Shown here one piece after another: positions 17,632 to 25,887 of a DNA stretch of 64,000 nucleotides. The number at the start of each line of letters is the position of its first letter. The stretch's first letter is position 1. Source of the DNA: Flavobacterium odoriferum (GTDB lineage: Bacteria; Bacteroidota; Bacteroidia; Flavobacteriales; Flavobacteriaceae); contig NZ_JAMKFA010000005.1 of NCBI RefSeq assembly GCF_025499515.1, positions 124,001 through 188,000 of the forward strand, written 5' to 3'. The position numbers were made by a program, and so were the translations under genes. The notes under the pieces are model-generated. The model was not told the DNA's origin and made no database searches. It was given only the letters and a program-made list of their open reading frames with translations.

Positions 17632-18756
17632 TTACAACAAAATTATTTGTCCTCTATCGTTCGAATTATTACTTCCAATTAGGTAATTCGAACTCGAAAT
17701 GTAATTCTTAAAACTTAGATTATTACTCTTATTTAACTGCATAAAAGTAATAATTTCAGCAAAACTAAATGTCGTCGTATCGAATATTATTTCAATGTTT
17801 TTTTGAGGTTGATTTACAAATTGATTAAAATCAGCTAAATAAGTTGCTTTTTTTGATAGGTTCAACTCTAAATTTCCTTTTGAAAAAACGATATATTCAT
17901 CAATAGTTCTAACTTCATTTTTTTGTTGATTCTTCTTCAAAAGACTAAAAACAAAACTTCCTACTTGCATCATCACATCAAAAAACCATGATTTTTTGAA
18001 ATGTTTTTTATAGAAAAATTGCATCGCTTCACGGAAACGTTTCATATACGTACCATCTCGAACGGTGCTTTCTCCTTTGTAATGAATCACCGAAGTTTCG
18101 TGAAAATAATAATTCGATTTACCTGTTTTCAAAACCAAATAACTCAAATCGATATCATCCGAATACATAAAGCAATTTTCATCAAACCCACCGACTTCGA
18201 TATACAATTCGCGCTTCATCACCATAAAAGCTCCAACCAAAATATCCACTTTCCCAGATTCGTTTTCCGATAAATGTTGCGCATAATATTTTCCGAAATA
18301 GCTCGAAATTTTATACAATCCAAAAATCTTTGTAAAAGCCACCCAAGGAGTTGGAACGCCACGTTTGCTTTCGGGAAGAAAATTTCCTGCGCCGTCTATT
18401 AATTTACAACCTATAATTCCGAGTTGGGAGTTACGAGTTGGGAGTTGGGAGTTTAAAATTTTAAAAAAAGTATCTTCCGCAACCACAGTATCAGGATTTA
18501 AGATACAAATGTATTCGCCTTTCGCTTGAGCAACTCCGATGTTATTTCCTTTTGGAAAACCTAAATTATCTTTATTTTCAATGAGTTTAATGTGCGGGAA
18601 TTTGGTTTTCATCATTTCGCAACTATCATCAGACGAAGCGTTATCAATGACAATAATTTCGCCATCAATATCTTCAAGTGCTTTTTGAACACAAAGAACA
18701 CACTGCTCTAAAAAATAGCGGACATTATAGTTGAGAATAATTACGGATAATTGCAT
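17632..18756 (-). CDS. Family 2 glycosyltransferase
   Basis: A 374-residue GT-A glycosyltransferase of the rhamnosyl/galactofuranosyl-transferase style. It opens with LSVIILNYN and IVIDNASSDDS, has the metal-binding NPDT (87-90) and SDDIDLSYLVLKTG near residue 190, followed by HYKGEST. It probably adds a sugar to an envelope polysaccharide at the inner face of the membrane. Residues 101-112 (LNSQLPTRNSQL) come from an in-frame heptamer repeat. It starts 3 bases after the toxin gene ends, so it is read from the same transcript. Confidence 0.9.
   Translation of the reverse strand: MQLSVIILNYNVRYFLEQCVLCVQKALEDIDGEIIVIDNASSDDSCEMMKTKFPHIKLIENKDNLGFPKGNNIGVAQAKGEYICILNPDTVVAEDTFFKILNSQLPTRNSQLGIIGCKLIDGAGNFLPESKRGVPTPWVAFTKIFGLYKISSYFGKYYAQHLSENESGKVDILVGAFMVMKRELYIEVGGFDENCFMYSDDIDLSYLVLKTGKSNYYFHETSVIHYKGESTVRDGTYMKRFREAMQFFYKKHFKKSWFFDVMMQVGSFVFSLLKKNQQKNEVRTIDEYIVFSKGNLELNLSKKATYLADFNQFVNQPQKNIEIIFDTTTFSFAEIITFMQLNKSNNLSFKNYISSSNYLIGSNNSNDRGQIILL
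18421..18454 (-). repeat. Heptamer array (GAGTTGG)n inside the glycosyltransferase gene
   Basis: Four 7-bp units (GAGTTGG, GAGTTAC, GAGTTGG, GAGTTGG) plus a partial fifth sit in frame in the GT2 gene and encode NSQLPTRNSQL between two catalytic-core segments. Confidence 0.85.
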
Positions 18757-18759
18757 GAT

Positions 18760-19041
18760 TTATTGAGAATCTTTTTTGTTGTTCCAAAAATACACTAATT
18801 CGACCTTTTTATCTTTCTCAATAATCTTATAAAACAATGATGTTTGTTTGGATATAACTATTTTGTAAACATTTTTATGAATTTGACCAATTAAAGGATT
18901 AATCGATAATCTTTTTAAATTTTCATCAACTAATATGACAAAATCATCAACTTCTTTTTGATTCCATTTTAAAAAAATAAAATCAATTTCTTCCATGTAA
19001 GTTTCAACAGCTAAAGGAACCCAAACAACCTTATATTCCAT
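18760..19041 (-). CDS. RelE/ParE-family toxin
   Basis: A 93-residue protein with the RelE/ParE fold pattern: YKVVWVPLAVETYMEEIDFI (N-terminal strand and helix), NPLIGQIHKNVYKIVISKQTSLFYKI and a final VELVYFWNNKKD strand. The family inhibits gyrase (ParE) or cleaves mRNA (RelE); which applies is not clear. Its start lies inside the antitoxin gene (11-base overlap), the usual coupled arrangement. A glycosyltransferase gene follows 3 bases later. Confidence 0.85.
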   Translation of the reverse strand: MEYKVVWVPLAVETYMEEIDFIFLKWNQKEVDDFVILVDENLKRLSINPLIGQIHKNVYKIVISKQTSLFYKIIEKDKKVELVYFWNNKKDSQ

Positions 19042-19255
19042 TCAAAAAAGGATATTTCTTTTTCAAATTAAACATAACTTCTTCATGAGTAAAAACAAGA
19101 CCTTTGTCTGCTTGTTCAATACCCAGCTCAATTGCTTTTTGTACATGTTCTGGCAATTGCTCCCAAGCATCATTACTCGCAATAACTTCACTTTTAGGAG
19201 TTACTTCGTAAGCTTCTGTTGGTTCTTCTATTTTATTTTTCTTTTTGGAAGTCAT
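19031..19255 (-). CDS. Antitoxin partner of the ParE-like toxin
   Basis: A 74-residue charged protein with a lysine-rich N-terminus and a helical C-terminal half (LPEHVQKAIELGIEQADKGLVFTHEEVMFNLKKKYPF). This HEEV tail is typical of Bacteroidota ParD-like antitoxins paired with RelE/ParE toxins. Longer starts exist at 19264 (ATG) and 19270 (GTG), but a TAACTTTG promoter box covers 19277-19270. The mRNA should start just after it, so 19255 (MTSKKKNK) is preferred. It overlaps the toxin gene by 11 bases. Confidence 0.78.
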   Translation of the reverse strand: MTSKKKNKIEEPTEAYEVTPKSEVIASNDAWEQLPEHVQKAIELGIEQADKGLVFTHEEVMFNLKKKYPFLNGI

Positions 19256-19269
19256 AAAATGCATTTTCA

Positions 19270-19277
19270 CAAAGTTA
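19270..19277 (-). promoter_or_regulatory. -7 box of the toxin-antitoxin operon
   Basis: TAACTTTG on the minus strand. A TTG lies about 25 bases further upstream, slightly beyond normal spacing. It excludes the longest antitoxin reading. Confidence 0.6.
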
Positions 19278-19310
19278 GGAAATAATCTATAATCTTTAGT
19301 TACAATAAAC

Positions 19311-19318
19311 TATTTTTG
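19311..19318 (+). promoter_or_regulatory. -7 box of the ABC-F gene
   Basis: TATTTTTG lies 17 bases before the ATG at 19336; no -33 TTG was found. Confidence 0.5.
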
Positions 19319-19335
19319 CATTTCTAAATTATATT

Positions 19336-21198
19336 ATGAATTACTTATCAGTCGAAAATATCTCCAAATCTTATGGCGAACGTATTCTTTTTAAAGACGT
19401 TTCGTTTGGAATTAACAAAGATCAAAAAATAGCTTTTATCGCTAAAAACGGTTCGGGAAAAACCACCATTATGAACATGATTAATGGTTTAGACGAACCT
19501 GACACTGGTCAAGTAGTGATTCGAAAAGAAATCAACATGGCGTTTTTGTCGCAAAACAACAATTTGCAAGACGAATTAACCATTGAGGAAAATATTTTTG
19601 CTTCGGATAATGAAATTCTAAAAGTAATTGAACGCTACGAAAAAGCCTTAGAAAATCCGAATGATGAAGAAGCCTATCAAAGAGCTTTTGACGATATGGA
19701 CCGACACAACGCTTGGGATTTTGAAACGCAATTCAAGCAAATTTTGTTCAAACTAAAGTTGGAAGACTTGAAAATGAAAGTCAAAAACATGTCGGGTGGA
19801 CAAAAAAAGCGTCTTTCGTTAGCCATTATTTTAATTAGTAAACCTGACTTATTAATTTTAGACGAGCCAACCAACCATCTTGATTTAGAGATGATTGAAT
19901 GGTTAGAAGATTATTTTGCTAAAGAAAACATTACATTGTTTATGGTAACTCATGACCGTTTCTTTTTGGAACGTGTTTGTAACGAAATTATAGAATTAGA
20001 CAACGGAAAAATATACCAATACAAAGGCAATTATTCGTATTATTTAGAGAAAAAAGAAGAACGTTTGGCTTCTGAAAATGCGAGTATCGACAAAGCACAA
20101 AACTTATTCGTAAAAGAATTGGCTTGGATGCGTCGTCAACCTAAAGCTAGAACGACCAAATCGAAATCGCGTCAAGATGATTTTTACGTGATTAAAGAAA
20201 AAGCGGAAAGCCGAAGAAAAGAAAATGTGGTAGAGCTCGAAATCAACATGGAACGCATGGGAAGCAAGATTATCGAAATGGTAAAATTGAACAAAGACTT
20301 TCCTGACAGAACCATTTTAAAAGATTTCAGCTATTCGTTTCAACGTGGCGAACGTATTGGAATTATTGGCAAAAACGGAACAGGAAAATCGACTTTCTTA
20401 AACATTTTAACCCAAACGATTCAACCTGATTCGGGTAAAGTGATTATTGGCGATACGATTAAAATTGGCTATTACACCCAAAGTGGTATCAATCCAAAAC
20501 CGGGACAAAAAGTCATCGATATTATCAAAGAATATGGCGAATATATTCCGTTGACGAAAGGAAAAATTATTTCGGCTTCGCAATTATTGGAACGCTTTTT
20601 ATTTGATGCGAAAAAACAATACGATTTCGTAGAAAAATTAAGTGGTGGTGAGTTAAAACGTTTGTATTTATGTACCGTTTTAATTCAAAATCCGAATTTC
20701 TTGATTTTGGACGAACCAACGAATGATTTAGATATTGTAACTTTGAATGTATTAGAAAGTTTCCTTTTAGATTATCCTGGTTGTTTGTTAGTGGTGAGTC
20801 ACGATAGATACTTTATGGATAAAATTGTAGATCACTTATTTGTTTTTAGAGGTGAAGGCGAGATTGAAGATTTCCCTGGAAATTATTCGGATTTTAGAAG
20901 TTATGAAGATTCGGCTGAACCAAAAAATTTAAATTCGGTTAGTACTGAAAAAGTAAGTTGGAAAGAAAAAAACACTGCTTCTGCGGGTTTGAATTTCAAT
21001 GAACAAAAGGAATTCAATAAATTAGAACGCGAAATCAAAGATTTAGAATACAACAAAAAACAAATCGAACAAGAATTCGCCGACGGAAAAGTTTCCGACG
21101 ATAAGATTGAAGCAAAAGCCAACGAATTGCAAAAAATTATTCAGTCTTTAGAAGAAAAAGAAGAACGCTGGTTTGAGTTATCGAGTAAAATGGAATAA
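19336..21198 (+). CDS. ABC-F family ATPase
   Basis: A 620-residue cytosolic protein with two ABC ATPase domains and no membrane segments. Walker A motifs are AKNGSGKTT (about 36-44) and GKNGTGKST (about 350-358); signatures are MSGGQKKRLS and LSGGELKRL; Walker B/DEPTNHLD and DEPTNDLD are complete. The linker between the domains and a C-terminal coiled coil (about 550-620, LEREIKDLEYNKKQIEQEF) fit the Uup-like branch. ABC-F proteins act on the ribosome in translation; a resistance role cannot be inferred. Confidence 0.93.
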   Translation: MNYLSVENISKSYGERILFKDVSFGINKDQKIAFIAKNGSGKTTIMNMINGLDEPDTGQVVIRKEINMAFLSQNNNLQDELTIEENIFASDNEILKVIERYEKALENPNDEEAYQRAFDDMDRHNAWDFETQFKQILFKLKLEDLKMKVKNMSGGQKKRLSLAIILISKPDLLILDEPTNHLDLEMIEWLEDYFAKENITLFMVTHDRFFLERVCNEIIELDNGKIYQYKGNYSYYLEKKEERLASENASIDKAQNLFVKELAWMRRQPKARTTKSKSRQDDFYVIKEKAESRRKENVVELEINMERMGSKIIEMVKLNKDFPDRTILKDFSYSFQRGERIGIIGKNGTGKSTFLNILTQTIQPDSGKVIIGDTIKIGYYTQSGINPKPGQKVIDIIKEYGEYIPLTKGKIISASQLLERFLFDAKKQYDFVEKLSGGELKRLYLCTVLIQNPNFLILDEPTNDLDIVTLNVLESFLLDYPGCLLVVSHDRYFMDKIVDHLFVFRGEGEIEDFPGNYSDFRSYEDSAEPKNLNSVSTEKVSWKEKNTASAGLNFNEQKEFNKLEREIKDLEYNKKQIEQEFADGKVSDDKIEAKANELQKIIQSLEEKEERWFELSSKME

Positions 21199-21201
21199 AA
21201 A

Positions 21202-21253
21202 AGTAATTAGTGAATAGCCAGACTAATTACTATTCACTTTTCACTAATCACTA
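21202..21253. repeat. Heptad-period repeat between the ABC-F and methyltransferase genes
   Basis: Words GTAATTA, GTGAATA, TCACTTT, TCACTAA in both orientations surround a short spacer; AGTAATTAGT pairs with ACTAATTACT. Same family as 15327-15397 and 24678-24707. Confidence 0.8.
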
Positions 21254-21256
21254 TAA

Positions 21257-22084
21257 ATGCAACACATAATTAAATCATACCTGAAATTCCTTTTCCATTC
21301 CAAAAACGAACATGGAATACATTCGCCATTTGTGTTTGATTTGGTTACGAAATGTTTTTATGACAACACAAAATATCCAGAATACGAAGCAATAAAATCC
21401 TACCGAAAATCGCTTTTAGAAAACAAAAACACAATTGAAGTTACTGATTTTGGTGCGGGTTCACGAGTTTTTAAATCGAATACAAGAGAAATTTCAAAAA
21501 TTGCACAAACCGCCGGAATTACTCCAAAAAATGCGGAATTGCTTTTTAGAATTGTTCGCTATTTTCAACCTAAAAGTATTTTAGAAATTGGTACATCATT
21601 AGGTTTGGCCACTTCAGCACTTTCTTTGGCAAATGAAAATACAAAAATTATCACTTTAGAAGGTTGCCCAAATACAATGGCTACTGCAAAAAAAATGTTT
21701 CAAGTTTCAAGTTTCAAGTTTCCCAATAATGCTGTTGATTTTGTAAACACTGAATTTAATTTGTTTTTTGAGAACCTGAAACCCCAAATCTTCGATTTGG
21801 TTTATTTCGATGGCAATCATTCCAAAAAGGCGACTTTAGAGTACTTTGAAGCGTTACTTCCAACCATTTCAAATGATTCCGTTTGGATTTTTGATGACAT
21901 TCATTGGTCCGCCGAAATGGAAGAAGCTTGGGAAATCATAAAAAATCATCCAAAAGTTTCCGTTACGATTGATACCTTTCAATGGGGAATCTTATTCTTT
22001 AGAGCCGAGCAAGTGAAAGAACATTTCATTATCAATCCTAATAAAACGATTAGTTCACACTTGTTTGAAAGAATTCGTTTTTAG
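21257..22084 (+). CDS. Class I SAM-dependent methyltransferase (O-methyltransferase-like)
   Basis: A 275-residue Rossmann methyltransferase. The SAM-binding glycine loop is [15 protein letters not shown] (108-122); the acidic strand-2 residue is in IITLEG (131-136); and [10 protein letters not shown] with WIFDDIHW supply the later motifs. This pattern is shared with small-molecule O-methyltransferases, but the substrate is unknown. Residues 148-155 (FQVSSFKF) derive from an in-frame (GTTTCAA)n repeat, in a likely surface loop between strand 3 and the next helix. A heptad-repeat hairpin lies just upstream of the start. Confidence 0.87.
   Translation: MQHIIKSYLKFLFHSKNEHGIHSPFVFDLVTKCFYDNTKYPEYEAIKSYRKSLLENKNTIEVTDFGAGSRVFKSNTREISKIAQTAGITPKNAELLFRIVRYFQPKSILEIGTSLGLATSALSLANENTKIITLEGCPNTMATAKKMFQVSSFKFPNNAVDFVNTEFNLFFENLKPQIFDLVYFDGNHSKKATLEYFEALLPTISNDSVWIFDDIHWSAEMEEAWEIIKNHPKVSVTIDTFQWGILFFRAEQVKEHFIINPNKTISSHLFERIRF
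21697..21722 (+). repeat. Heptamer array (GTTTCAA)3.7 inside the methyltransferase gene
   Basis: Three exact GTTTCAA units plus GTTTC, in frame, encode FQVSSFKF. This is the same heptamer and nearly the same peptide as in the radical SAM gene at 1129-1156. Confidence 0.88.
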
Positions 22085-22178
22085 TTGTAACAAATTCCTT
22101 TCTTTTTCTACTTATAATAGAATTCGGAATTTAAAACTTCTGAAATCATTATTCGTTAATCAACATTCTACATTCAAA

Positions 22179-22880
22179 ATGGCAAATCCGTTAATCAAAA
22201 TAACCAATATCAAAAGAGATTTTCCTTTAGGAAACGAAATCGTGTATGTGTTAAAAGGTATCGATTTAGAAATAAACAAAGGCGAATATGTAGCGTTGAT
22301 GGGACCTTCAGGTTCTGGAAAATCAACGTTGATGAACATTTTAGGTTGTTTAGACACACCAACTTCAGGAACTTACATTTTGAACGGAAAACACGTAAGT
22401 GAAATGCAAGACGATGAATTGGCAGGCATTCGTAATAAAGAAATTGGATTCGTTTTTCAAACGTTCAACTTAATGCCTAGAACAACGGCTTTGGATAATG
22501 TAGCTTTACCAATGGTTTATGCGGGTCATTCCAAATCAGAACGTGTGGAACGTGCTACTGAAGTATTAACACAAGTAGGTTTGAATGACAGAATGGATCA
22601 CAAACCGAATCAACTTTCAGGTGGTCAACGTCAACGTGTTGCGGTAGCGAGAGCTTTAGTTAACAAGCCTTCTATCATTTTAGCCGATGAACCAACTGGA
22701 AACTTAGACAGTAAAACTTCTGTTGAAATTATGAATTTATTAAACGAAATTCACGCCAATGGAAACACGGTAATCTTAGTAACTCACGAAGAAGACATTG
22801 CCGCTTACGCACACCGAATCATTCGTTTACGAGACGGACTTATTGAAAGTGATACACAAAATCCAAATATTAAAAAATAA
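22179..22880 (+). CDS. LolD/MacB-type ABC transporter ATP-binding protein
   Basis: A 233-residue ABC ATPase of the LolD/MacB (MacB-FtsE) branch. Walker A is GPSGSGKST (42-50), the Q-loop is in [21 protein letters not shown], the signature is [15 protein letters not shown] and Walker B is [13 protein letters not shown]. The ATG at 22179 matches the family start ([11 protein letters not shown]); a longer frame beginning at 22065 would overlap the methyltransferase gene and add non-conserved sequence. It would energise lipoprotein release or efflux, but no FtsX-like permease is adjacent. Confidence 0.92.
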   Translation: MANPLIKITNIKRDFPLGNEIVYVLKGIDLEINKGEYVALMGPSGSGKSTLMNILGCLDTPTSGTYILNGKHVSEMQDDELAGIRNKEIGFVFQTFNLMPRTTALDNVALPMVYAGHSKSERVERATEVLTQVGLNDRMDHKPNQLSGGQRQRVAVARALVNKPSIILADEPTGNLDSKTSVEIMNLLNEIHANGNTVILVTHEEDIAAYAHRIIRLRDGLIESDTQNPNIKK

Positions 22881-22897
22881 GCAAAATACATATTTTT

Positions 22898-22935
22898 TAA
22901 ACCTGTCTCGATTTCGAATCCTGACAGGTTTTTTC
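22898..22935 (+). terminator. Terminator after the LolD-like gene
   Basis: AAACCTGTC pairs with GACAGGTTT around a 15-base loop, followed by a T-run; it directly precedes the next promoter. Confidence 0.7.
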
Positions 22936-22964
22936 TTGAAATCCTTTTCAAATTATTACCTTTG
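22936..22964 (+). promoter_or_regulatory. Promoter of the MATE gene
   Basis: TTG (22936-22938), 18-base spacer, TACCTTTG (22957-22964). It lies 15 bases before the ATG at 22980 and rules out the longer reading beginning at 22962. Confidence 0.75.
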
Positions 22965-22979
22965 CTCAAAATTGCCAAA

Positions 22980-24350
22980 ATGACTTTTTCCGACTACTCT
23001 AAAGAATTTTCACATAACTTAAAACTTGCCTACCCTATTATTTTAGGAATGTTAGGCCATACCGTTGTGGGAATTGTAGATAATATCATGGTAGGAAAAT
23101 TAGGTCCTACTGAATTAGCTGCGGTGTCTTTAGGAAACAGCTTTGTTTTCATTGCCATGTCATTAGGAATTGGATTTTCAACCGCAATTACACCTTTAGT
23201 TGCCGAATCCGATGGAAAAAATGATGTAGCAGGTGGTCGTTCTGCGTTTCATCATGGATTGTATTTGTGTACGATTTTAGGTGTAGCTTTATTTACGCTA
23301 ATTTTCTTTTCGAAACCATTAATTGCTTACATGGGGCAACCCGAAGCGGTTGTGGTTATGGCAAAACCGTATTTAGATATCGTAGGTTTTTCGTTGATTC
23401 CTTTAATTATGTACCAAGCGTACAAACAGTTTGCCGACGGTTTGAGCGAAACGAAATATTCAATGTGGGCAACCATTATTGGAAATATTACTAATGTGAT
23501 TATCAACTATTTTCTAATTTACGGAATTTGGATTTTCCCAAAATGGGGGATCGTTGGAGCGGCTGTAGGAACTATCGCTTCTCGTTTTGTGATGTTGGGT
23601 TTTATGCATTATATGATGAATCTAAAACCAAAATTCCATCCGTATTTTAAAGGTTTTAGCTTAAAAGAAATTAAAAAAGAAGTCAACCAAAAAATCATTA
23701 AAATCGGAATGCCTTCTGCCATGCAAATGTTCTTTGAAGTCGCATTATTTACTGGAGCTATTTGGTTATGCGGAATGATTGGAACGACTAGTCAAGCAGC
23801 GAATCAGATTGCATTGAGTTTGGCTTCGTTAACCTTTATGTTTGCCATGGGATTAAGCGTTACCGCAATGATTCGTATAGGAAATCAAAAAGGATTAGAA
23901 GATTATGTTACTTTACGAAAAGTTGCAATTTCCATCTTCTTATTAACGATAATAATTGAAGTGGTGTTCGCGCTTTTATTTGTGGTATTACACACCAGTT
24001 TACCGTATATTTTCGTAGATATCGACGATGTGAAAAACCTAACCGAAAACTTAGAAGTAATCGCAATTTCAGCAAACTTACTATTAGTTGCTGCTGTTTT
24101 TCAAATCTCAGATGGTTTACAAGTTGTAGTTTTAGGAGCACTTCGTGGTTTGCAAGATGCTAAAATTCCGATGTATATTACGTTTGTAGCGTATTGGGTA
24201 ATTGGTTTTCCAATATCGATTTACTTAGGATTAGAAACCGAATTAAAAGCCGTTGGCGTTTGGATTGGACTTTTAGCTGGATTAACCGCTGCTGCATTAT
24301 TTTTGTATATTCGCTTTAATTACTTAACGAAAAAATTGATTAAAAATTAA
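22980..24350 (+). CDS. MATE-family multidrug/cation efflux pump
   Basis: A 456-residue, 12-span inner-membrane protein of the MATE family (NorM-like). The N-terminal half has YPIILGMLGHTVVGIVDNIMVGKLGPTELAAVSLGNS, typical of TM1-TM2; the C-terminal half repeats the fold. It would exchange Na+ or H+ for organic cations. The ATG at 22980 (MTFSDYSKEF) is set by the promoter just upstream. Confidence 0.93.
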   Translation: MTFSDYSKEFSHNLKLAYPIILGMLGHTVVGIVDNIMVGKLGPTELAAVSLGNSFVFIAMSLGIGFSTAITPLVAESDGKNDVAGGRSAFHHGLYLCTILGVALFTLIFFSKPLIAYMGQPEAVVVMAKPYLDIVGFSLIPLIMYQAYKQFADGLSETKYSMWATIIGNITNVIINYFLIYGIWIFPKWGIVGAAVGTIASRFVMLGFMHYMMNLKPKFHPYFKGFSLKEIKKEVNQKIIKIGMPSAMQMFFEVALFTGAIWLCGMIGTTSQAANQIALSLASLTFMFAMGLSVTAMIRIGNQKGLEDYVTLRKVAISIFLLTIIIEVVFALLFVVLHTSLPYIFVDIDDVKNLTENLEVIAISANLLLVAAVFQISDGLQVVVLGALRGLQDAKIPMYITFVAYWVIGFPISIYLGLETELKAVGVWIGLLAGLTAAALFLYIRFNYLTKKLIKN

Positions 24351-24359
24351 TAACGTACA

Positions 24360-24378
24360 GACAAGTCATTGACTTGTC
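24360..24378. other. Perfect short hairpin after the MATE gene
   Basis: GACAAGTC and GACTTGTC flank a 3-base loop, in the gap between the MATE stop and the next ATG. There is no T-run, so its role is unclear; it may be a weak terminator or leader structure. Confidence 0.55.
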
Positions 24379-24397
24379 TCAATTAAATATAAAAAAC

Positions 24398-24628
24398 ATG
24401 AACTTACCAAAATTTGTTATCGGAGATAATACCGATTTTCCAGAAGATATTTTCGTAATCCATTTAGAATATCCAAGATTCGTAATCAATTTAAAAGATG
24501 ACGAAGTAGAATTTTTAGAAGACATCGAAGAAGAAGACGAAAAAGAATTAGAATCTGAAATGGAACATTTAATTACCATTGCCGGAGAATTCTACGATAG
24601 AGAAATTGAACGTTACGAACAGGAATAG
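24398..24628 (+). CDS. Small acidic conserved protein
   Basis: A 76-residue, very acidic protein (start MNLPKFVIGDNTDFPEDIFVIH, then a run of Asp/Glu at about residues 40-60). It appears soluble, with no signal or membrane segment. The in-frame TTG at 24374 overlaps the hairpin and is not preferred. Tandem repeats begin at its stop codon. Not recognised as a named family; it resembles small conserved Flavobacteriaceae proteins of unknown role. Confidence 0.75.
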   Translation: MNLPKFVIGDNTDFPEDIFVIHLEYPRFVINLKDDEVEFLEDIEEEDEKELESEMEHLITIAGEFYDREIERYEQE

Positions 24629-24663
24629 TGTTCAGTAAAAAGTGTTCAGTAAAAAGTGTTCAG
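24627..24663. repeat. 14-bp tandem repeat, about 2.6 copies
   Basis: AGTGTTCAGTAAAA is repeated head to tail, starting within the stop codon of the small acidic protein gene. The unit is two heptads (AGTGTTC, AGTAAAA). Confidence 0.85.
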
Positions 24664-24677
24664 ATTTAGAATAAAAG

Positions 24678-24707
24678 CTAATTACTAATCACTTTTCACT
24701 AATTACT
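24678..24707. repeat. Heptad-period repeat at the end of meaB
   Basis: CTAATTA, CTAATCA, CTTTTCA and CTAATTA follow each other and run into the meaB stop codon. Same word family as 15327-15397 and 21202-21253. Confidence 0.75.
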
Positions 24708-25791
24708 CTTTATTAAAATACTGTTCCAACAAACTCATAGCTGCTGCAAAAGGTGAAATTTCATTGTTTTGCACGGCTTTTTTGTTTTCTTCTAATAGTT
24801 GCATGATATTCGGATGATTATAAAAATGCGATTTTAATTGTTCATTTATGGTTTCCATCATCCAAAATTGGTTTTGATTTTGACGCTTTTCTTCGAAATA
24901 ATGATTTGCTTTTACCAATTCAAAATATTCGGAAATAATTCCCCAAATGTCATCAATTCCTGTTTTTTCATAAGCACTACAAGTCGTCACCTTCGGAATC
25001 CAACCCGAAGATTTTGCTGGAAATAAATGCAAGGCTCTATTGAATTCGGTTTTGGCTAATTTGGCTTTCGCAATATTATCGCCATCAGCTTTGTTGATTA
25101 CGATAGTGTCTGCCATTTCCATGATACCACGTTTGATGCCTTGTAATTCATCGCCAGCACCTGAAATTTTCAACAACAAAAAGAAATCGACCATACTGTG
25201 AACGGCAGTTTCGCTTTGCCCTACTCCAACGGTTTCAATGATAATCGTATCAAATCCACATGCTTCACATAAAATAATAGTTTCACGGGTTTTTCTGGCA
25301 ACTCCGCCTAACGTATCACCCGAAGCACTTGGTCGAATATAAGCATTTTCATCTTTTACCAATTCTTCCATACGAGTTTTATCGCCCAAAATACTTCCAT
25401 GACTGATAGACGAACTTGGGTCAACCGCTAAAACAGCAACTTTCTTTCCGATGGAAGTCAAATATTTTCCAAAAGCTTCTATAAATGTACTTTTTCCAAC
25501 ACCAGGAACACCTGTAATTCCAACACGAACCGAATGATTCGCATGTGGCAAACAACCTTTAATTACTTCATTTGCTTTGGCTAAATGTTCAGGATTAGTG
25601 CTTTCAACCAAAGTAATAGCACGACTCAAAGCAGTTTTATCTCCTTTTAAAATTCCAGCAATCAGCTCTTCTGCCGAAGGTTGTTTTCTTCGGAATTGTT
25701 GAATTTGACTAGCCACAACGGCACTCAACGTTTCGGGTTGTTCCACGCCGTGAATTTCTGAAAGTGCCGATTTTTTATTTGGTGTTTTCAA
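24703..25791 (-). CDS. meaB: Methylmalonyl-CoA mutase-associated GTPase MeaB
   Basis: A G3E-family GTPase that protects and reloads B12-dependent methylmalonyl-CoA mutase. Motifs: GITGVPGVGKST (G1), AVDPSSSISHGSILGDKTRM, IIETVGVGQSE (G3 region) and NKADGDN (G4). The C-terminal helical extension for dimerisation is present. The longest frame begins with ATG at 25842 but would add a hydrophobic FYIPTFFVFLH leader not expected in a cytosolic GTPase. TTG at 25791 gives MKTPNKKSALSE, which fits the family. The mutase genes are not in the window. Confidence 0.9.
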   Translation of the reverse strand: MKTPNKKSALSEIHGVEQPETLSAVVASQIQQFRRKQPSAEELIAGILKGDKTALSRAITLVESTNPEHLAKANEVIKGCLPHANHSVRVGITGVPGVGKSTFIEAFGKYLTSIGKKVAVLAVDPSSSISHGSILGDKTRMEELVKDENAYIRPSASGDTLGGVARKTRETIILCEACGFDTIIIETVGVGQSETAVHSMVDFFLLLKISGAGDELQGIKRGIMEMADTIVINKADGDNIAKAKLAKTEFNRALHLFPAKSSGWIPKVTTCSAYEKTGIDDIWGIISEYFELVKANHYFEEKRQNQNQFWMMETINEQLKSHFYNHPNIMQLLEENKKAVQNNEISPFAAAMSLLEQYFNKE

Positions 25792-25861
25792 AAGGAATTT
25801 TGCTTTGTGTAAAAATACAAAAAATGTAGGAATATAAAACATCGAAATCTTCGGGTTTAAT

Positions 25862-25869
25862 TACCTTTG
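25862..25869 (+). promoter_or_regulatory. -7 box of the AEC transporter gene
   Basis: TACCTTTG lies 18 bases before the ATG at 25888; the -33 element is not obvious. Confidence 0.55.
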
Positions 25870-25887
25870 TAATCTTGATTTTAGGAA

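Noticed and set aside
19336-21198. ABC-F antibiotic-resistance protein
   Set aside because: The C-terminal coil and linker fit the housekeeping Uup-like branch; no resistance context.
22065-22178. A longer start for the LolD-like ATPase
   Set aside because: It overlaps the methyltransferase gene and adds 38 residues with no family match; the ATG at 22179 begins the conserved region.
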